Counted from the stretch's first letter, positions 1 to 9,758 are shown. The stretch: DNA of 54,196 nucleotides from Methanobacteriota archaeon (GCA_004195715.1 PSPX01000007.1:1-54196); one strand, 5' to 3'. The notes: generated from the sequence alone by a model not told the origin. Program-made: numbers and translations.

Positions 1-834
1 CCCGTCGCCACTCTTTCTACCGAGTTTTCCATCTTCTACCATGCTAATCAATAGCGGTGCGGGTGCGTACTTGTCGTCCCCGAAACCCTCGTGCAGGACA
101 TTCATGATGTGAAGAACAGTGTCCAGGCCGATAAGATCAGCCAGTGCGAGGGGGCCAATAGGATGATTCATCCCGAGTTTCATGATTCCATCAATGGCTT
201 CAGGCTCGGCCACGCCCTCCTGCAGAGCTAGGATTGCCTCGTTAATCATAGGGCACAGTATCCTGTTGCTCACAAAACCAGGCGAGTCATTACATGAAAG
301 CGCGGTCTTGCCCATCCTCTCTGCTGCAGCGACTACTGCCGAGTTAACTTCATCGGAGGTCTCGGAGCCGTTGATTATCTCGACCAGTTTCATTATTGGC
401 ACAGGATTCATGAAGTGCATGCCAATTACCCTGTCGGGCCTATTGGTTGATGCTGCAATCTCATCGATGCTGATGCTCGAGGTGTTGCTCGCTAGTATTG
501 CCTCCGGCTTACAAATACTGTCTAACTCAGAGAATATGGAGAACTTCAACTCGGGAATCTCGGGGATTGCCTCGACAACAAGATCGCAATCTGAGGCTTC
601 GCCCCTGTCTGTCGATATGCGCACGCGCGCGAGGGCGGCGTCGGCATCGGCTTGGCTCATCTTCTCCTTCAAGACAAGTTTTGCAAGAGACGTTTCAATC
701 GATGCCATGCCGCGATCGACGAAGGTCTGCTCAATGTCAATCATGGTCACATGGTAGCCCGCGCAAGCTGCTACTTGGGTGATGCCGTTACCCATCTGAC
801 CGGCACCCAACACGGCTATGCTGCCTATCTCCAC
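1..834 (-). CDS. 3-hydroxyacyl-CoA (3-hydroxybutyryl-CoA) dehydrogenase, C-terminus cut by window edge
   Basis: The minus strand is open from a GTG at 834 to the left edge (278 codons with no stop), nearly the usual length of about 285 residues, so only a few C-terminal residues are missing. The N-terminus begins VEIGSIAVLGAGQMGNGI, the NAD-binding GxGxMG Rossmann motif. Further on come the family's ASNTSS segment, the catalytic-His motif GMHFMNPVP, and SPGFVSNRI. The family oxidises L-3-hydroxyacyl-CoA to 3-ketoacyl-CoA with NAD, in beta-oxidation or butyrate metabolism, in the cytoplasm. GTG is chosen because it lies just before the Rossmann strand and no ATG is in frame nearby. It lies just downstream of the large protease gene on the same strand. 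An acyl-CoA dehydrogenase 6 kb away would supply the preceding step. Confidence 0.93.
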   Translation of the reverse strand, partial: MEIGSIAVLGAGQMGNGITQVAACAGYHVTMIDIEQTFVDRGMASIETSLAKLVLKEKMSQADADAALARVRISTDRGEASDCDLVVEAIPEIPELKFSIFSELDSICKPEAILASNTSSISIDEIAASTNRPDRVIGMHFMNPVPIMKLVEIINGSETSDEVNSAVVAAAERMGKTALSCNDSPGFVSNRILCPMINEAILALQEGVAEPEAIDGIMKLGMNHPIGPLALADLIGLDTVLHIMNVLHEGFGDDKYAPAPLLISMVEDGKLGRKSGDG

Positions 835-865
835 ACGTCGTCGTGCATACGGAAGGGCATGAGTC

Positions 866-3800
866 TTACTCAGCCAGTTCGTCTTCGGATTCGGCAATAG
901 GCAGTTCAGCAACCCCATCAATCTCAGACATGATGTCTTCAAGGTCGGGTCCGTTATTCTCAATCTCATCCCTTCGGGCGCGACGCCTGCGTAACAGGGT
1001 TGCTGGCACTGCTATGGCGAGCAATGCAACGATAACTGCAAGAGAGAACCACCACAGCATCGGGCCGGAGTTCCGGGCGTCCTCGATGGCCCAATCAATC
1101 CATTCTTGCTCCATCACCTCTATCGAAGATGTGTATTGGTTGTTGGCGGCGTCGACGGCAAGTCCGTTGATGATGTGAGTGCCTGGAGATTCGGGTATTG
1201 TGATGTGAATCTCGAACTGGTCACTCGAGTCACATACGAACTCCTTCGACTCGATCTCGGTCCACAACATCACCGTCGTGCCGTGCTCACAGATGCCGCC
1301 AACGACGCGGGTTGTAGCCAGAGGAGTGGTTCGGTTGGTTACCTCAAAGAAACTCAACACAGGAGGGGTGGTGTCCCTTACGATAGAGAGCGTGTAGTTG
1401 TCTACGTGGTCTAGGGCGTGGATTTCGATGAGGAACTTGTTCTCGCCCTCGATTAGATCGAATATGATGCTAACCACGCTTGCTCCGGGCTCAATCAGGT
1501 GCTCCCCTTCGACATCAGATCTGCTCCACCAAATCTCCTGGTCGGGCCCTCTCTGTAGGGTTGCCTCAACTTGGTCGATGGCCACAAGGCCACCGTCCCA
1601 GTCAGCAGCGACGTGAGTATTGTAGATTGAGGCATCAAGCAGGATGCTGCGACATTCGAGGAACCTGTTGTTATTTTCCTGAGGTTCTGTGAGGTCGATA
1701 GCCTCCAAGCATACCTCGTGTACCCCGGTGTGGTTCAGTTCAAACAAGGCCCCGCTGGTAATTGCAGTGCGCTCGCTGATGAGGACGCCGTCGATAGTAA
1801 AACGGACGTGGACTTCTTCGCTGGAAAGCCACGAGAGCCCCTGCCTATGGTCGAAGAATGAGTCTTCGGTGCCCGGGCTGATGGTCCACTCAACGAGAGG
1901 GGTGGTACGATCGAGAGCTAGGGGCCACTCCTCAGTGTCCGTGTTGTTGGCCCAGTCAATCATTTCGAGAGAAATGAGGTAGTCTCCGTCCGGCAGCTCA
2001 GTAGTGTCGATCTGATACTGAGTGACAATGCTCACTTGACCGGGGTCATCCTGCATTATGATTTGTGGAATCAATTGGTTGGTCTCGCACTGAACATACT
2101 GGTGGGGTGAATTCAGGGCAGTGATTCTCAAACACCAGTAGCGGATGTCAACTGGGATTGAGGCGGTGAGCACTCCTTCGCTCATGTTCACAGGTGTGGA
2201 AATCTGTGCCGGAGTGTAGTGATAACCGGCTTGGTCGGAGACATCGAGAAGGTCGGCGCTGGGCACATGGGGGTCATACACCACGACAAACTCTCTAGTG
2301 AATGAATTTCCAGCAGTATCGCTGACCACTATGTCGAAGATGCTGCTGCCATATACGTAATAGAAAGATGACCCGGAATTCGACCTAGCCTCGGCCTCTG
2401 CCAGTTGAATCGTGAGTTCTGCGTTACCGTTCTCGTCCAGTTCGACTGCGCTGCCTGAGTGAGTAACGCTCGCACCGGGTTCTGTCTGGATGATGTAAGT
2501 GAGATTCTGTTGGTTGGTAATCCAAGGTATGTTCGACAGGGCCAATGTGGGCGCTGTCACATCGTAAGCCACTGAGAGGTAGGCCTCAGCAGTGTTGTTC
2601 GAGATGTCTGTCAATGTGACCAGGTAATCATGCCACTGCTCGATTGCAGGTAGGGTGGCATTGACCCAGACCTCTCGGAAGGTAATGTTCTCGGGCATCG
2701 CGAAGTGATTGCCACTGTTCCATATCGAAGTCAGATTGTGGTGCACGCCGGCCGTGTCGATGGCTTCGACGAGGTCGGCTTCGGGAACGCTAGTGTCCTC
2801 GTCGACCGGTTCCCAGTCAAGGTCGTCGAGGCGGAAACCGATACCGGTGTCCAAGGCGTGCAGATGAATCGGCACTACTGAATTGGACTGCGTGAGGTTG
2901 GCCGGGATGTCAAAACTCACCTCGGGGTCGAGTTCGACCAACTCGTAGGTGTATGGTAGACGCAGACTGATGTCACCTTCAACGGTGATATCGATGAAAC
3001 CTGTCCAGATTCCAGCTGTCTCCGGCCTATCATAGGCGAGGTTGACTTGTAGTGCGGAAGATGGGACCTGTCCTGCGAGTGTATCGCTGCCGTTAGGCCA
3101 AATCGCATCTATCTCGCCCTCAGTCAGCGATAATTGATCGGTTATCACGAGTTCGTCACCGCCTACAATCTCGATGTCAATCCAGAACTGAACTGTCCCG
3201 CTCGGTACGGAGTAACCGTGTACTGCGACAGAATAGTTGCCGTCTTCAGGATCAACTATTCTGATAGTCTCTGCCGAAGAACCGGACCATGAGCGTGTTA
3301 TCTCCTCACCAGAGGAGAATGTTCCATCTCCATTTGAGTCACGGAACAGGAATAGGTCGAGATCTGCGTCCTCGTGAGCGTTCATCTTGATGTTCAACTC
3401 GGTGGAATTCTGGACTGTCATATTGTGCCACCATGATGCCGTCATCTTGTCGCCAGAGACGTCCTGGAAGGCTGTCTCGTTATCGAAGTGGACCGGCTGG
3501 CTCCAACCGTATGCAGACACCGAGTCAACGTTCAGGGGCACAGTCGAGACCACGTGAACTGCATCTACTCCACTGCCTTCGGCCCAATCAGTCACCACCT
3601 GCTCAAAGCCGGACTCCTCGGCAGCGATGTATCCTACTGAAATATTGAGTGGGTTGTCGTTGGTCGAGACGCCGTGCAGTGCGGTGTGCAGGACCATCTG
3701 GTGGACCCCTTGCTCGGCGGGGACGGCGAACATCTCGCGCGAGGTCCCGGTGAATGTACCCCAGTTGTGCGAGCCGCTGCCGGCGTGGTTGTTGATTGAG

Positions 3801-4492
3801 CGTGACTCGATGAAGAAGGTCGAGTCGCCATAGGCGTCAGGGTCGTCCTCGGCATATCCGTGCGGCATCTCTGAGAGCCATAGCACGTCGATGTCGGTGT
3901 ACGGGTTGTCCTCCCAGTCGACATCGAGGATGGCTGTTCCCCCGGTGTCCCACTCCTCGGGCCACTCGACGGAGAGGAAGCGCCAGTCGCCGCTCTCGGC
4001 CCTCCAGTCCCATCTGGTTGCCCCGCTTATCCACTCCTCATCGTACAGGGTCTGGTTCGACACGTTGCCGTCCAGCGGCCTCGCATCTAGTGAGAACGGG
4101 CCGCTCCAAGGCACATTGGTGACCACAGGGAGGGTCCAGTTCCTGTGCGGTATCGTCGAGGTCAAGTTGCCCCCCTGATCGAGTTCGAAGGACTCGATGA
4201 GAACGCCGTGCTGATGCAAACCGGAGTCGGCGTCGGCAGGGACCGAGACCGTCATCTGGGTTGATACAGATCCGTTGGCAGGGACCACGGTGGTGATTGG
4301 CAGAGTGATCCAGTCGTCGCCCGCGCTACCGAATGCGGTCCAGTCTATCTCGATCCTGACAGGGTCGTCAGACTGATGCCCGTTGTAGTTCCAGACCCCG
4401 AGGAAGAGTCCGTCTCTGGCATCCTCGAAGGGGAGTCCGACCCTGACCTCCACCAGTAGGTCACCTCTTCGAGCTCGCTCGACTCGGTCCAA
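866..4492 (-). CDS. C-terminal part of the large secreted subtilisin-like protease (frameshift-separated): Ig-like/beta-sandwich region and membrane anchor
   Basis: This is a long frame of about 1,200 codons with no ATG and no signal peptide at its start; the only start in the overlap is a TTG. It overlaps the end of the upstream protease frame by 148 bases, and the upstream frame degenerates to low-complexity Ser/Thr residues there. The likely junction is near 4440-4460, where the upstream LEEVTYWW can be joined to VEVRVGLPFEDARDG here by restoring one base. The body is Asn/Asp/Thr-rich, beta-type sequence with several Ig-like modules (phrases such as VVSDTAGNSFTREFVV and YDVTAPTLALS) and a pre-peptidase-like stretch (DADLDLFLFRDSNGDG). 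The C-terminus has one membrane segment (WWFSLAVIVALLAIAVPATLL), an Arg-rich stop-transfer and an acidic tail. That layout fits a cell-surface anchor with a cytoplasmic tail. I read it as the second half of one protein of about 2,000 residues. Confidence 0.8.
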   Translation of the reverse strand: MDRVERARRGDLLVEVRVGLPFEDARDGLFLGVWNYNGHQSDDPVRIEIDWTAFGSAGDDWITLPITTVVPANGSVSTQMTVSVPADADSGLHQHGVLIESFELDQGGNLTSTIPHRNWTLPVVTNVPWSGPFSLDARPLDGNVSNQTLYDEEWISGATRWDWRAESGDWRFLSVEWPEEWDTGGTAILDVDWEDNPYTDIDVLWLSEMPHGYAEDDPDAYGDSTFFIESRSINNHAGSGSHNWGTFTGTSREMFAVPAEQGVHQMVLHTALHGVSTNDNPLNISVGYIAAEESGFEQVVTDWAEGSGVDAVHVVSTVPLNVDSVSAYGWSQPVHFDNETAFQDVSGDKMTASWWHNMTVQNSTELNIKMNAHEDADLDLFLFRDSNGDGTFSSGEEITRSWSGSSAETIRIVDPEDGNYSVAVHGYSVPSGTVQFWIDIEIVGGDELVITDQLSLTEGEIDAIWPNGSDTLAGQVPSSALQVNLAYDRPETAGIWTGFIDITVEGDISLRLPYTYELVELDPEVSFDIPANLTQSNSVVPIHLHALDTGIGFRLDDLDWEPVDEDTSVPEADLVEAIDTAGVHHNLTSIWNSGNHFAMPENITFREVWVNATLPAIEQWHDYLVTLTDISNNTAEAYLSVAYDVTAPTLALSNIPWITNQQNLTYIIQTEPGASVTHSGSAVELDENGNAELTIQLAEAEARSNSGSSFYYVYGSSIFDIVVSDTAGNSFTREFVVVYDPHVPSADLLDVSDQAGYHYTPAQISTPVNMSEGVLTASIPVDIRYWCLRITALNSPHQYVQCETNQLIPQIIMQDDPGQVSIVTQYQIDTTELPDGDYLISLEMIDWANNTDTEEWPLALDRTTPLVEWTISPGTEDSFFDHRQGLSWLSSEEVHVRFTIDGVLISERTAITSGALFELNHTGVHEVCLEAIDLTEPQENNNRFLECRSILLDASIYNTHVAADWDGGLVAIDQVEATLQRGPDQEIWWSRSDVEGEHLIEPGASVVSIIFDLIEGENKFLIEIHALDHVDNYTLSIVRDTTPPVLSFFEVTNRTTPLATTRVVGGICEHGTTVMLWTEIESKEFVCDSSDQFEIHITIPESPGTHIINGLAVDAANNQYTSSIEVMEQEWIDWAIEDARNSGPMLWWFSLAVIVALLAIAVPATLLRRRRARRDEIENNGPDLEDIMSEIDGVAELPIAESEDELAE

Positions 4493-6933
4493 TCATCGGA
4501 GTCGACCATTGAGTCGTTATCGAAGTCCTCGACGTAGATGCCGTCTCCGTCATCGTCGCTCCAGCGGTATATCTGCAAGAACACCCGCTCCTCTGAGCTG
4601 CGGTCTTGATTCTCATCGAACGCGGAGTACTCGATGGTAGCTCTGGCTCTGAGTTGCAAGGTATCGATGGGTAACCTGTTTGCAGTGCTGTTTGTGACGT
4701 GCAGGGGGATCAGCAGATCAGGCCTGCTACTTTGGTGGCCGTCCCATGAATCGTTAAGCCCGTCCTCGCTGCCGTTGCCTAGGCTCTCCCACACCTGCAC
4801 AGTGTGCTCCAGAGGGGCGAAGACTGTCGGAGTGAATCTCAGGAGGACATCAGTGTCGCCATAATTGGCGAACTCTAGGTCAACGTCCTGCGACTCGCCT
4901 GGGCGCATGAGATTGATGTTGGCATCCCTGTGTTGCCCTTGGAATGTACCGCTGTTCCACTGCGCTGGACTGGCCCACCAAGTGCCGTTCTCGCCGTCCA
5001 AGGTAGCTGTCGCTCTGGAGGCATTGAACCAACCACCGCCTTGGACAAACGGCTCGTAACCCCTGTCATCGGATGTGGAGAGTACGAAATCCCTGAACTC
5101 TTGGGATCCAGGGTAGTAACCTAGGTTCTGCTGCCATGCCTGGGCAACTAGAGCCATCAGCCCAGCCGCTATCGGAGTTGCGAGACTTGTTCCTCCCCAT
5201 GTCCCCCAAGCGGAGTTGGCGTTGCTCCTCTGGTTTAGTGGGATATCGCCAGTGGCAGACCACCCCACAGAGACGATGTCCGGATCCATCCTGCCTACTA
5301 CGTTAGGACCTCGGTTGGACCACGGTGCGTTCTGGCCCCATGAATCGCTGGAACGACTGCTAAATGCGCCGACTGAGAAGATGCCATGAGCGGCCCCCGG
5401 TACCTTGGCGGTGCCGAAACCGTGGCCACCGTTGCCTATGGCCACAGCGTATGATGCGTTGTCGTTGTAGACCCGGGTGAGCCAGTCGAGGTACAAGGAG
5501 TAGCCGTCGGCGCCAGCCTCATCTATGGAAGAATAACCGAATGAAAACGAACCGATGTGAGGCTGGTCGCCCTGAGTTATGGTGATGCCGTCGTAGCCCT
5601 CGGCGATGAAACGCCACCCGTCGAGCGCGTGGCCACCTGAGTAGTGGTTGCCTATCGAGGATATGGTAGCGTTCGGTGCCATTCCTAGGACCTTGCCGTC
5701 GCTCACAATTCCCTGTGCAGCCACCGCGCTGGCGCAAAGTGTCCCATGGCTTCCTGATTCAATCATGAAAAGAGTCAGATTTCCTGATCCAGGAATCCGG
5801 TTTGCATAACCATGCCGAGCAGCGTAGGTGTCTGTGTAAGGCACTCCATTGGTACCATCGGCTACCCAGTAGACCAAGCCTCCGGAGATATCCCATAGAC
5901 CGTCTCCATCGGTATCTAGGCCGGCTGTCTCCTCTCCCGGGCGCATCGGAACATCATTGTAGAAATTACCATCTCGGTTAATGTCAGGGTAAACGGTCTC
6001 GTAAAGTCCGAATATCCTGTCATCGACCACTAAGATGGGGACATCTCCGCCTGCCTTGTCAATGAGCCTCCAGTCAGGGTGCTCCCCGAGGTGATAGGCC
6101 CCTGATAGCGAGGAATTTATGCCAGTAATATTGTAACCAGACGCGTCAAGCAGTCCGTCGGTGTTGTTGTCGTAATCAATCAGCGAAGTGTCAGCATACC
6201 AGGTACTCCTTGCAGGGTATGCATCACCGTACACCAGCCAGTAATACATGCTGTTGTGGTCGAACATCAACGGCCAGCCCTCGTAAGGCGACTTAGAATC
6301 AGTCACTCTAGCTTGAGTCCCGTTCAAATCGGGATGTCCGAAGTCCACTCCCGTGTCAGCTATGGCCACTACCATCCCTTCTCCAGCATACCCTCTCTGC
6401 CATGCTTCGTTAGCGCCGTGTATCTCACCGCTACGAACTGCCTCCGGCTCAAATTCAGGAGGTGCCTCGAATGGCATCGTGTCATACGGTTCGGGTGTCT
6501 TCTCGGCATCCAGCACAGCGATTACCGCCGGGACTCCGGTCAACTTGTGGAATATGCTAGCATCCATCCAAAAAGTCCTGTGATCCACCTGCCCATCAGT
6601 CGAATCAAGAGTGATTAGGGCCTCTCCATTCTTGGCCGGCTTTTGCTGCTCTATGGCGTCGTTGTCGTGCTGCCACTGGTCAAGGGTCACCAAGGAACGT
6701 GTGATGACGGTCACCCTTACTTGCTCGGCGCCCGAATCAACTCTCTCCCAAAGGCTCGAATCAACCCAGGGGGACCCGCTTTGGAATTCCTGAATTGGCT
6801 CTCTATTGATATTGTTATCAGCATCAATGATGCTGGAATTGTGTACGTGGGCGTGGTCTGCGGAAGCCATGCCAACCGAGAGAGAAGACAGTAGCAGTAG
6901 CAGTACTAATGCAGACGCTGTGCGCTGACGCAT
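4345..6933 (-). CDS. Secreted S8 (subtilisin-like) serine protease, catalytic part; frame broken near its 3' end
   Basis: The start ATG at 6933 is followed by a clear signal peptide (MRQRTASALVLLLLLSSLSVGMASA). An inhibitor-like propeptide region covers about residues 30-150, followed by the subtilase fold. The complete catalytic set is visible: Asp193 in VVAIADTGVDFGHPDL, His396 in SGSHGTLCAS, oxyanion Asn501 in AVAIGNGGHG, and Ser583 in GGTSLATPIAAG. About 200 residues between Asp and His hold an insertion with Asp-rich, calcium-loop-like motifs (DINRDGNFYND, LDTDGDGLWD). After the catalytic domain come beta-sandwich sequence and another Asp-rich loop (DDDGDGIYVEDFDNDS). The last ~35 residues are aberrant and point to a frameshift into the frame ending at 866. 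Protein degradation outside the cell is the likely role. The catalytic domain is intact, so it could be active even if truncated, but it would lack its anchor. Confidence 0.93.
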   Translation of the reverse strand: MRQRTASALVLLLLLSSLSVGMASADHAHVHNSSIIDADNNINREPIQEFQSGSPWVDSSLWERVDSGAEQVRVTVITRSLVTLDQWQHDNDAIEQQKPAKNGEALITLDSTDGQVDHRTFWMDASIFHKLTGVPAVIAVLDAEKTPEPYDTMPFEAPPEFEPEAVRSGEIHGANEAWQRGYAGEGMVVAIADTGVDFGHPDLNGTQARVTDSKSPYEGWPLMFDHNSMYYWLVYGDAYPARSTWYADTSLIDYDNNTDGLLDASGYNITGINSSLSGAYHLGEHPDWRLIDKAGGDVPILVVDDRIFGLYETVYPDINRDGNFYNDVPMRPGEETAGLDTDGDGLWDISGGLVYWVADGTNGVPYTDTYAARHGYANRIPGSGNLTLFMIESGSHGTLCASAVAAQGIVSDGKVLGMAPNATISSIGNHYSGGHALDGWRFIAEGYDGITITQGDQPHIGSFSFGYSSIDEAGADGYSLYLDWLTRVYNDNASYAVAIGNGGHGFGTAKVPGAAHGIFSVGAFSSRSSDSWGQNAPWSNRGPNVVGRMDPDIVSVGWSATGDIPLNQRSNANSAWGTWGGTSLATPIAAGLMALVAQAWQQNLGYYPGSQEFRDFVLSTSDDRGYEPFVQGGGWFNASRATATLDGENGTWWASPAQWNSGTFQGQHRDANINLMRPGESQDVDLEFANYGDTDVLLRFTPTVFAPLEHTVQVWESLGNGSEDGLNDSWDGHQSSRPDLLIPLHVTNSTANRLPIDTLQLRARATIEYSAFDENQDRSSEERVFLQIYRWSDDDGDGIYVEDFDNDSMVDSDDWTESSELEEVTYWWRSGSDSPSRMPETDSSSGSGTTTGISLTTLSGSR

Positions 6934-7019
6934 GTTCCAAGGGTACTCCGGGAACCTTTGATAGTGTCGGCTGGATGTCCTGTCAAATCAAAAGCAAGGA
7001 CTCGTCAGCATCGGCTTAG

Positions 7020-7092
7020 AGTCCCGTGGTGTAGTGGTCCATCATACCGGGTTTTGGTCCCGGTGACGGAGGTTCGAATCCTCCCGGGACTA
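7020..7092 (+). tRNA. tRNA-Gln (anticodon TTG)
   Basis: A full cloverleaf can be folded. Acceptor AGTCCCG pairs with CGGGACT, anticodon stem CCGGG/CCCGG encloses loop TTTTGGT (anticodon TTG), and T stem GGAGG/CCTCC encloses TTCGAAT. The A1-T72 start is typical of archaeal tRNA-Gln. CCA is encoded at 7093-7095 and directly abuts the stop codon of the convergent acyl-CoA dehydrogenase gene. Confidence 0.96.
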
Positions 7093-7095
7093 CCA

Positions 7096-8355
7096 CTATC
7101 TGTCTATTGCCTCGGGATCGTCAGCGAGGTCTCTAGTGATGTTCTTCTGATGTCCCTCGAGGGTGCCGCCCCCGATTTCGAGAAGTTTTGCGTCCCGCCA
7201 TAGTCTCTCGACGGTGTACTCGCCGACGTAGCCGTAGCCGCCCATAACCTGGATGGCCCTGTCTGCGATATTCTTGGCGGCGGACGTCCCGAACAGCTTG
7301 ACTCCATCCGAATCCAGCCTGTTACCCGCCTTCGAGAGGTCAATCTTGCGGGCGGTGTCGTAAACGTAGGCACGCATCGCCCTGTACTCGGCCCATGACT
7401 CGCCAATGTGGCGTTGAATCTGTCCGAACTCGCGAATCTGCTTACCGAAGGCTTCCCTCTCGCTTGCGTACCTATTCATCGCCATCAAACTGCGTCTGGC
7501 TATGCCCACTCCCATCGCTGCGAGGCCTAGCCTCTCCAGCTCGAGGTTTCTCATCATGTGAATCATTGATTCGCCTGGATTGCCAACGACATTTATTGCC
7601 GGGACGATGCAGTCGTCGAACACCAACTCGGCGGTGTTGCTGGATCTCATGCCTAGCTTGTCCTCAATCTTCTGACCGACCGAATAACCCGGCATGCCCC
7701 TCTCTACGATGAAGGTGGTTATCTCAGCCCGCCCCTTGGAATCGGTCCCAGTGCGAGCGTATAGCCAGACCACGTCAGCAGGCGTGCCTTCCTCGTCGAT
7801 CGAGCCGTTGGTAATCCACATCTTGCGGCCGTTGATTACCCAAGAACCATCCTCGCGCTGCTCGGCACCGGTCTGCATGCCGAGGACGTCTGTTCCGTAT
7901 CCGGGCTCACTCATCGCCATGCAGCCGATCCACTCACCGCTGCACAGTTTCGGCAGTATTCGCTGCTTCTGCTCTTCGCTGCCGTTGTGAGCGAGGTTGT
8001 TGGCGATAAGCTGGTCGTGAGCAAGGTATGCTAGACAGAGTCCAGGGTCGGAGTAGGAAATCTCCTCGTTGATGATGGCCACCGCAGTAGCGTCCATTCC
8101 TCCACCGCCGTACTCAAGAGGAACGGAGATCCCGAGAATCCCCTGCTCACCCAGTCTGCGGAACAGTTTGGAGTTGAACTTCTCATCACGGTCGTGCTCA
8201 AGAGCCTGAGGTTCGACCTCGTCGTAGACGAAGCTGCGCACCATCTCACGCAGCATCGCGTGCTCCTCAGTGGGATTCGCGATGTCCAGTTCGCGCCAGT
8301 CCTCTCCCATGGTCTCGCTAAGCGCCGCCTTCGTATGAGTGATTCGTAGAAGCAC
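7096..8355 (-). CDS. Acyl-CoA dehydrogenase, isovaleryl-CoA dehydrogenase-like
   Basis: This is a FAD-dependent acyl-CoA dehydrogenase of about 400 residues, normal for the family. Motifs in order: CMAMSEPGYGTD (FAD/substrate binding), WVINGRKMWITNG, REAFGKQIREFGQIQ, and the C-terminal MGGYGYVGEYTVERLWRDAK followed by EIGGGTLE. A glutamate in RNLELERLGLA (about residue 274) sits where isovaleryl-CoA dehydrogenase has its catalytic base. The usual catalytic Glu of medium/short-chain enzymes in the EIGGGT region is Gly here. That favours a branched-chain (leucine breakdown) or long-chain-type substrate. The first 15 codons may be extra: an internal ATG at 8310 (MGEDWREL) is an alternative start. 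Its stop codon touches the CCA of the opposite-strand tRNA-Gln. The asparaginyl-tRNA synthetase gene ends 2 bases upstream on the same strand. Confidence 0.93.
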   Translation of the reverse strand: MLLRITHTKAALSETMGEDWRELDIANPTEEHAMLREMVRSFVYDEVEPQALEHDRDEKFNSKLFRRLGEQGILGISVPLEYGGGGMDATAVAIINEEISYSDPGLCLAYLAHDQLIANNLAHNGSEEQKQRILPKLCSGEWIGCMAMSEPGYGTDVLGMQTGAEQREDGSWVINGRKMWITNGSIDEEGTPADVVWLYARTGTDSKGRAEITTFIVERGMPGYSVGQKIEDKLGMRSSNTAELVFDDCIVPAINVVGNPGESMIHMMRNLELERLGLAAMGVGIARRSLMAMNRYASEREAFGKQIREFGQIQRHIGESWAEYRAMRAYVYDTARKIDLSKAGNRLDSDGVKLFGTSAAKNIADRAIQVMGGYGYVGEYTVERLWRDAKLLEIGGGTLEGHQKNITRDLADDPEAIDR

Positions 8356-8357
8356 GC

Positions 8358-9686
8358 CTACGGCGTGACCCTTCTGCTATCTCTCGGGAATGGAATTACC
8401 TCGCGGATGTGGTCAGCTCCAGACAGCCACGCACAGACCCTATCGACGCCGAGGCCGAAGCCGCCATGAGGCACCCCTCCGTAGCGGCGGATGTCGATGT
8501 AGAACTCGTATGGCTCGCGCGGAGTGCCCTCCTCGTCAATGCGCTCGAGAATCTCCTTCTCAGACCAAGTCCGCTCGCCTCCACCAATAATCTCGCCGTA
8601 TCCCTCAGGAGCGAGTAGGTCATGGCAGAGAACATATTTCTCATCATCTGGGTCGGGGCGATGGTAAAACGGCTTGGCTATCCTTGGATAATGTGTCAAG
8701 AAATGGGGGACGTCAAAATCAGAAGTTAGTATCTTCTCCTTAGAGTAATCAAGGTCTTGGCCCCATTCGACAACCACTCCCTTACCTTGCAGAATCTCGA
8801 TGGCCTCGTCGTACCGCATCCTAGGATATTCGCTATCTGCATAGTTAGCGATTAAATCGAGGTCTCTTCCCAATTCAGTCAGTTCGTCCGACCTCTCGTC
8901 CAGTAGGGATTTAGCGATGTGTCTGACTACGCCCTCGCCATACTCCATAATCTCAGAGTTGCTCGCCCAAGCGACCTCCATTTCGGCGTGCCAGAACTCT
9001 GTGAGGTGTCGCCTAGTGCGGCTCTTCTCTGCCCGGAAGGAAGGGGCCATGGTATACAGGCGCTCGAGAGCGGGCATCGCCGCCTCAGCATATAGTTGCC
9101 AAGATTGGGTTAGGTAGACCTTGCGGTCGAAGTAGGGTACCTCGAACAGAGTACTACCGCCCTCTACTGCCCCGGCTACGAAATTCGGTGCTTGGTACTC
9201 AATGAAATCTCGGTCCCGGAAGTATGAGTGAATGGCTCCGAACACAGTCGAGCGCATCTTCAGCATCGTAGTCATTCGGCTGGTGCGCAGATACAAGTGT
9301 CGGTTATCCAACAGGAACTCGGTCTGACCTCCGTCTGCATCGGCCATGGCAGACTCGGTTATCGGGAAAGGTCGTTCGGGATTCACCGCACCAACGATCT
9401 TCCCGGAGCTGACCAGAACCTCATGACCGTGCTCCCTGTCGGTGGTTTTGACTATGCCGTGGATGATTACGCTGGACTCTATGAGGGCCGTACGGAGACC
9501 TTCGAATGTATCGTCACCGACGTCTTCGCGCTTGACTACGCACTGCACGACACCAGTCGAATCTCGAATTACTAGGAACCATATTTTGTTCGAGCCTCGG
9601 GACCTGTGTATCCAACCCTTCAGTTCGACCTCGGACCCGTCGTGGTCTCCGGCTCTTACGTCACCGATCCAGTGCTGCTTGCTCAT
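8358..9686 (-). CDS. asnS: Asparaginyl-tRNA synthetase (archaeal type)
   Basis: This class IIb aminoacyl-tRNA synthetase of 442 residues charges tRNA-Asn with asparagine in the cytoplasm. The N-terminal OB-fold anticodon-binding domain (about residues 15-110, ELKGWIHRSRGSNKIWFLV) is followed by the catalytic core. AsnRS signatures are EGGSTLFEVPYF and YLTQSWQLYAEAA, motif 2 (FRAEKSRTRRHLTEFWHAEM) and motif 3 (GGFGLGVDRVCAWLSG). The closing REVIPFPR also fits. The motif 2 sequence matches archaeal AsnRS better than AspRS, which normally has a different loop before the FRAE. The start is ATG at 9686 (MSKQHWIGDV). It lies just upstream of the acyl-CoA dehydrogenase gene on the same strand (2-base gap) and downstream of tRNA-Lys. 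Confidence 0.92.
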   Translation of the reverse strand: MSKQHWIGDVRAGDHDGSEVELKGWIHRSRGSNKIWFLVIRDSTGVVQCVVKREDVGDDTFEGLRTALIESSVIIHGIVKTTDREHGHEVLVSSGKIVGAVNPERPFPITESAMADADGGQTEFLLDNRHLYLRTSRMTTMLKMRSTVFGAIHSYFRDRDFIEYQAPNFVAGAVEGGSTLFEVPYFDRKVYLTQSWQLYAEAAMPALERLYTMAPSFRAEKSRTRRHLTEFWHAEMEVAWASNSEIMEYGEGVVRHIAKSLLDERSDELTELGRDLDLIANYADSEYPRMRYDEAIEILQGKGVVVEWGQDLDYSKEKILTSDFDVPHFLTHYPRIAKPFYHRPDPDDEKYVLCHDLLAPEGYGEIIGGGERTWSEKEILERIDEEGTPREPYEFYIDIRRYGGVPHGGFGLGVDRVCAWLSGADHIREVIPFPRDSRRVTP

Positions 9687-9758
9687 CGACTCACTTCCTA
9701 TCGGCTACTCGCTCGCTCATCGGTTAAGAAACCTCGATTCAAAGGTAGGTTCGGATGG

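Noticed and set aside
6934-6955. Short inverted repeat GTTCC-N12-GGAAC just before the protease ATG
   Set aside because: Five-base arms at this spacing are expected by chance; not listed as a site.
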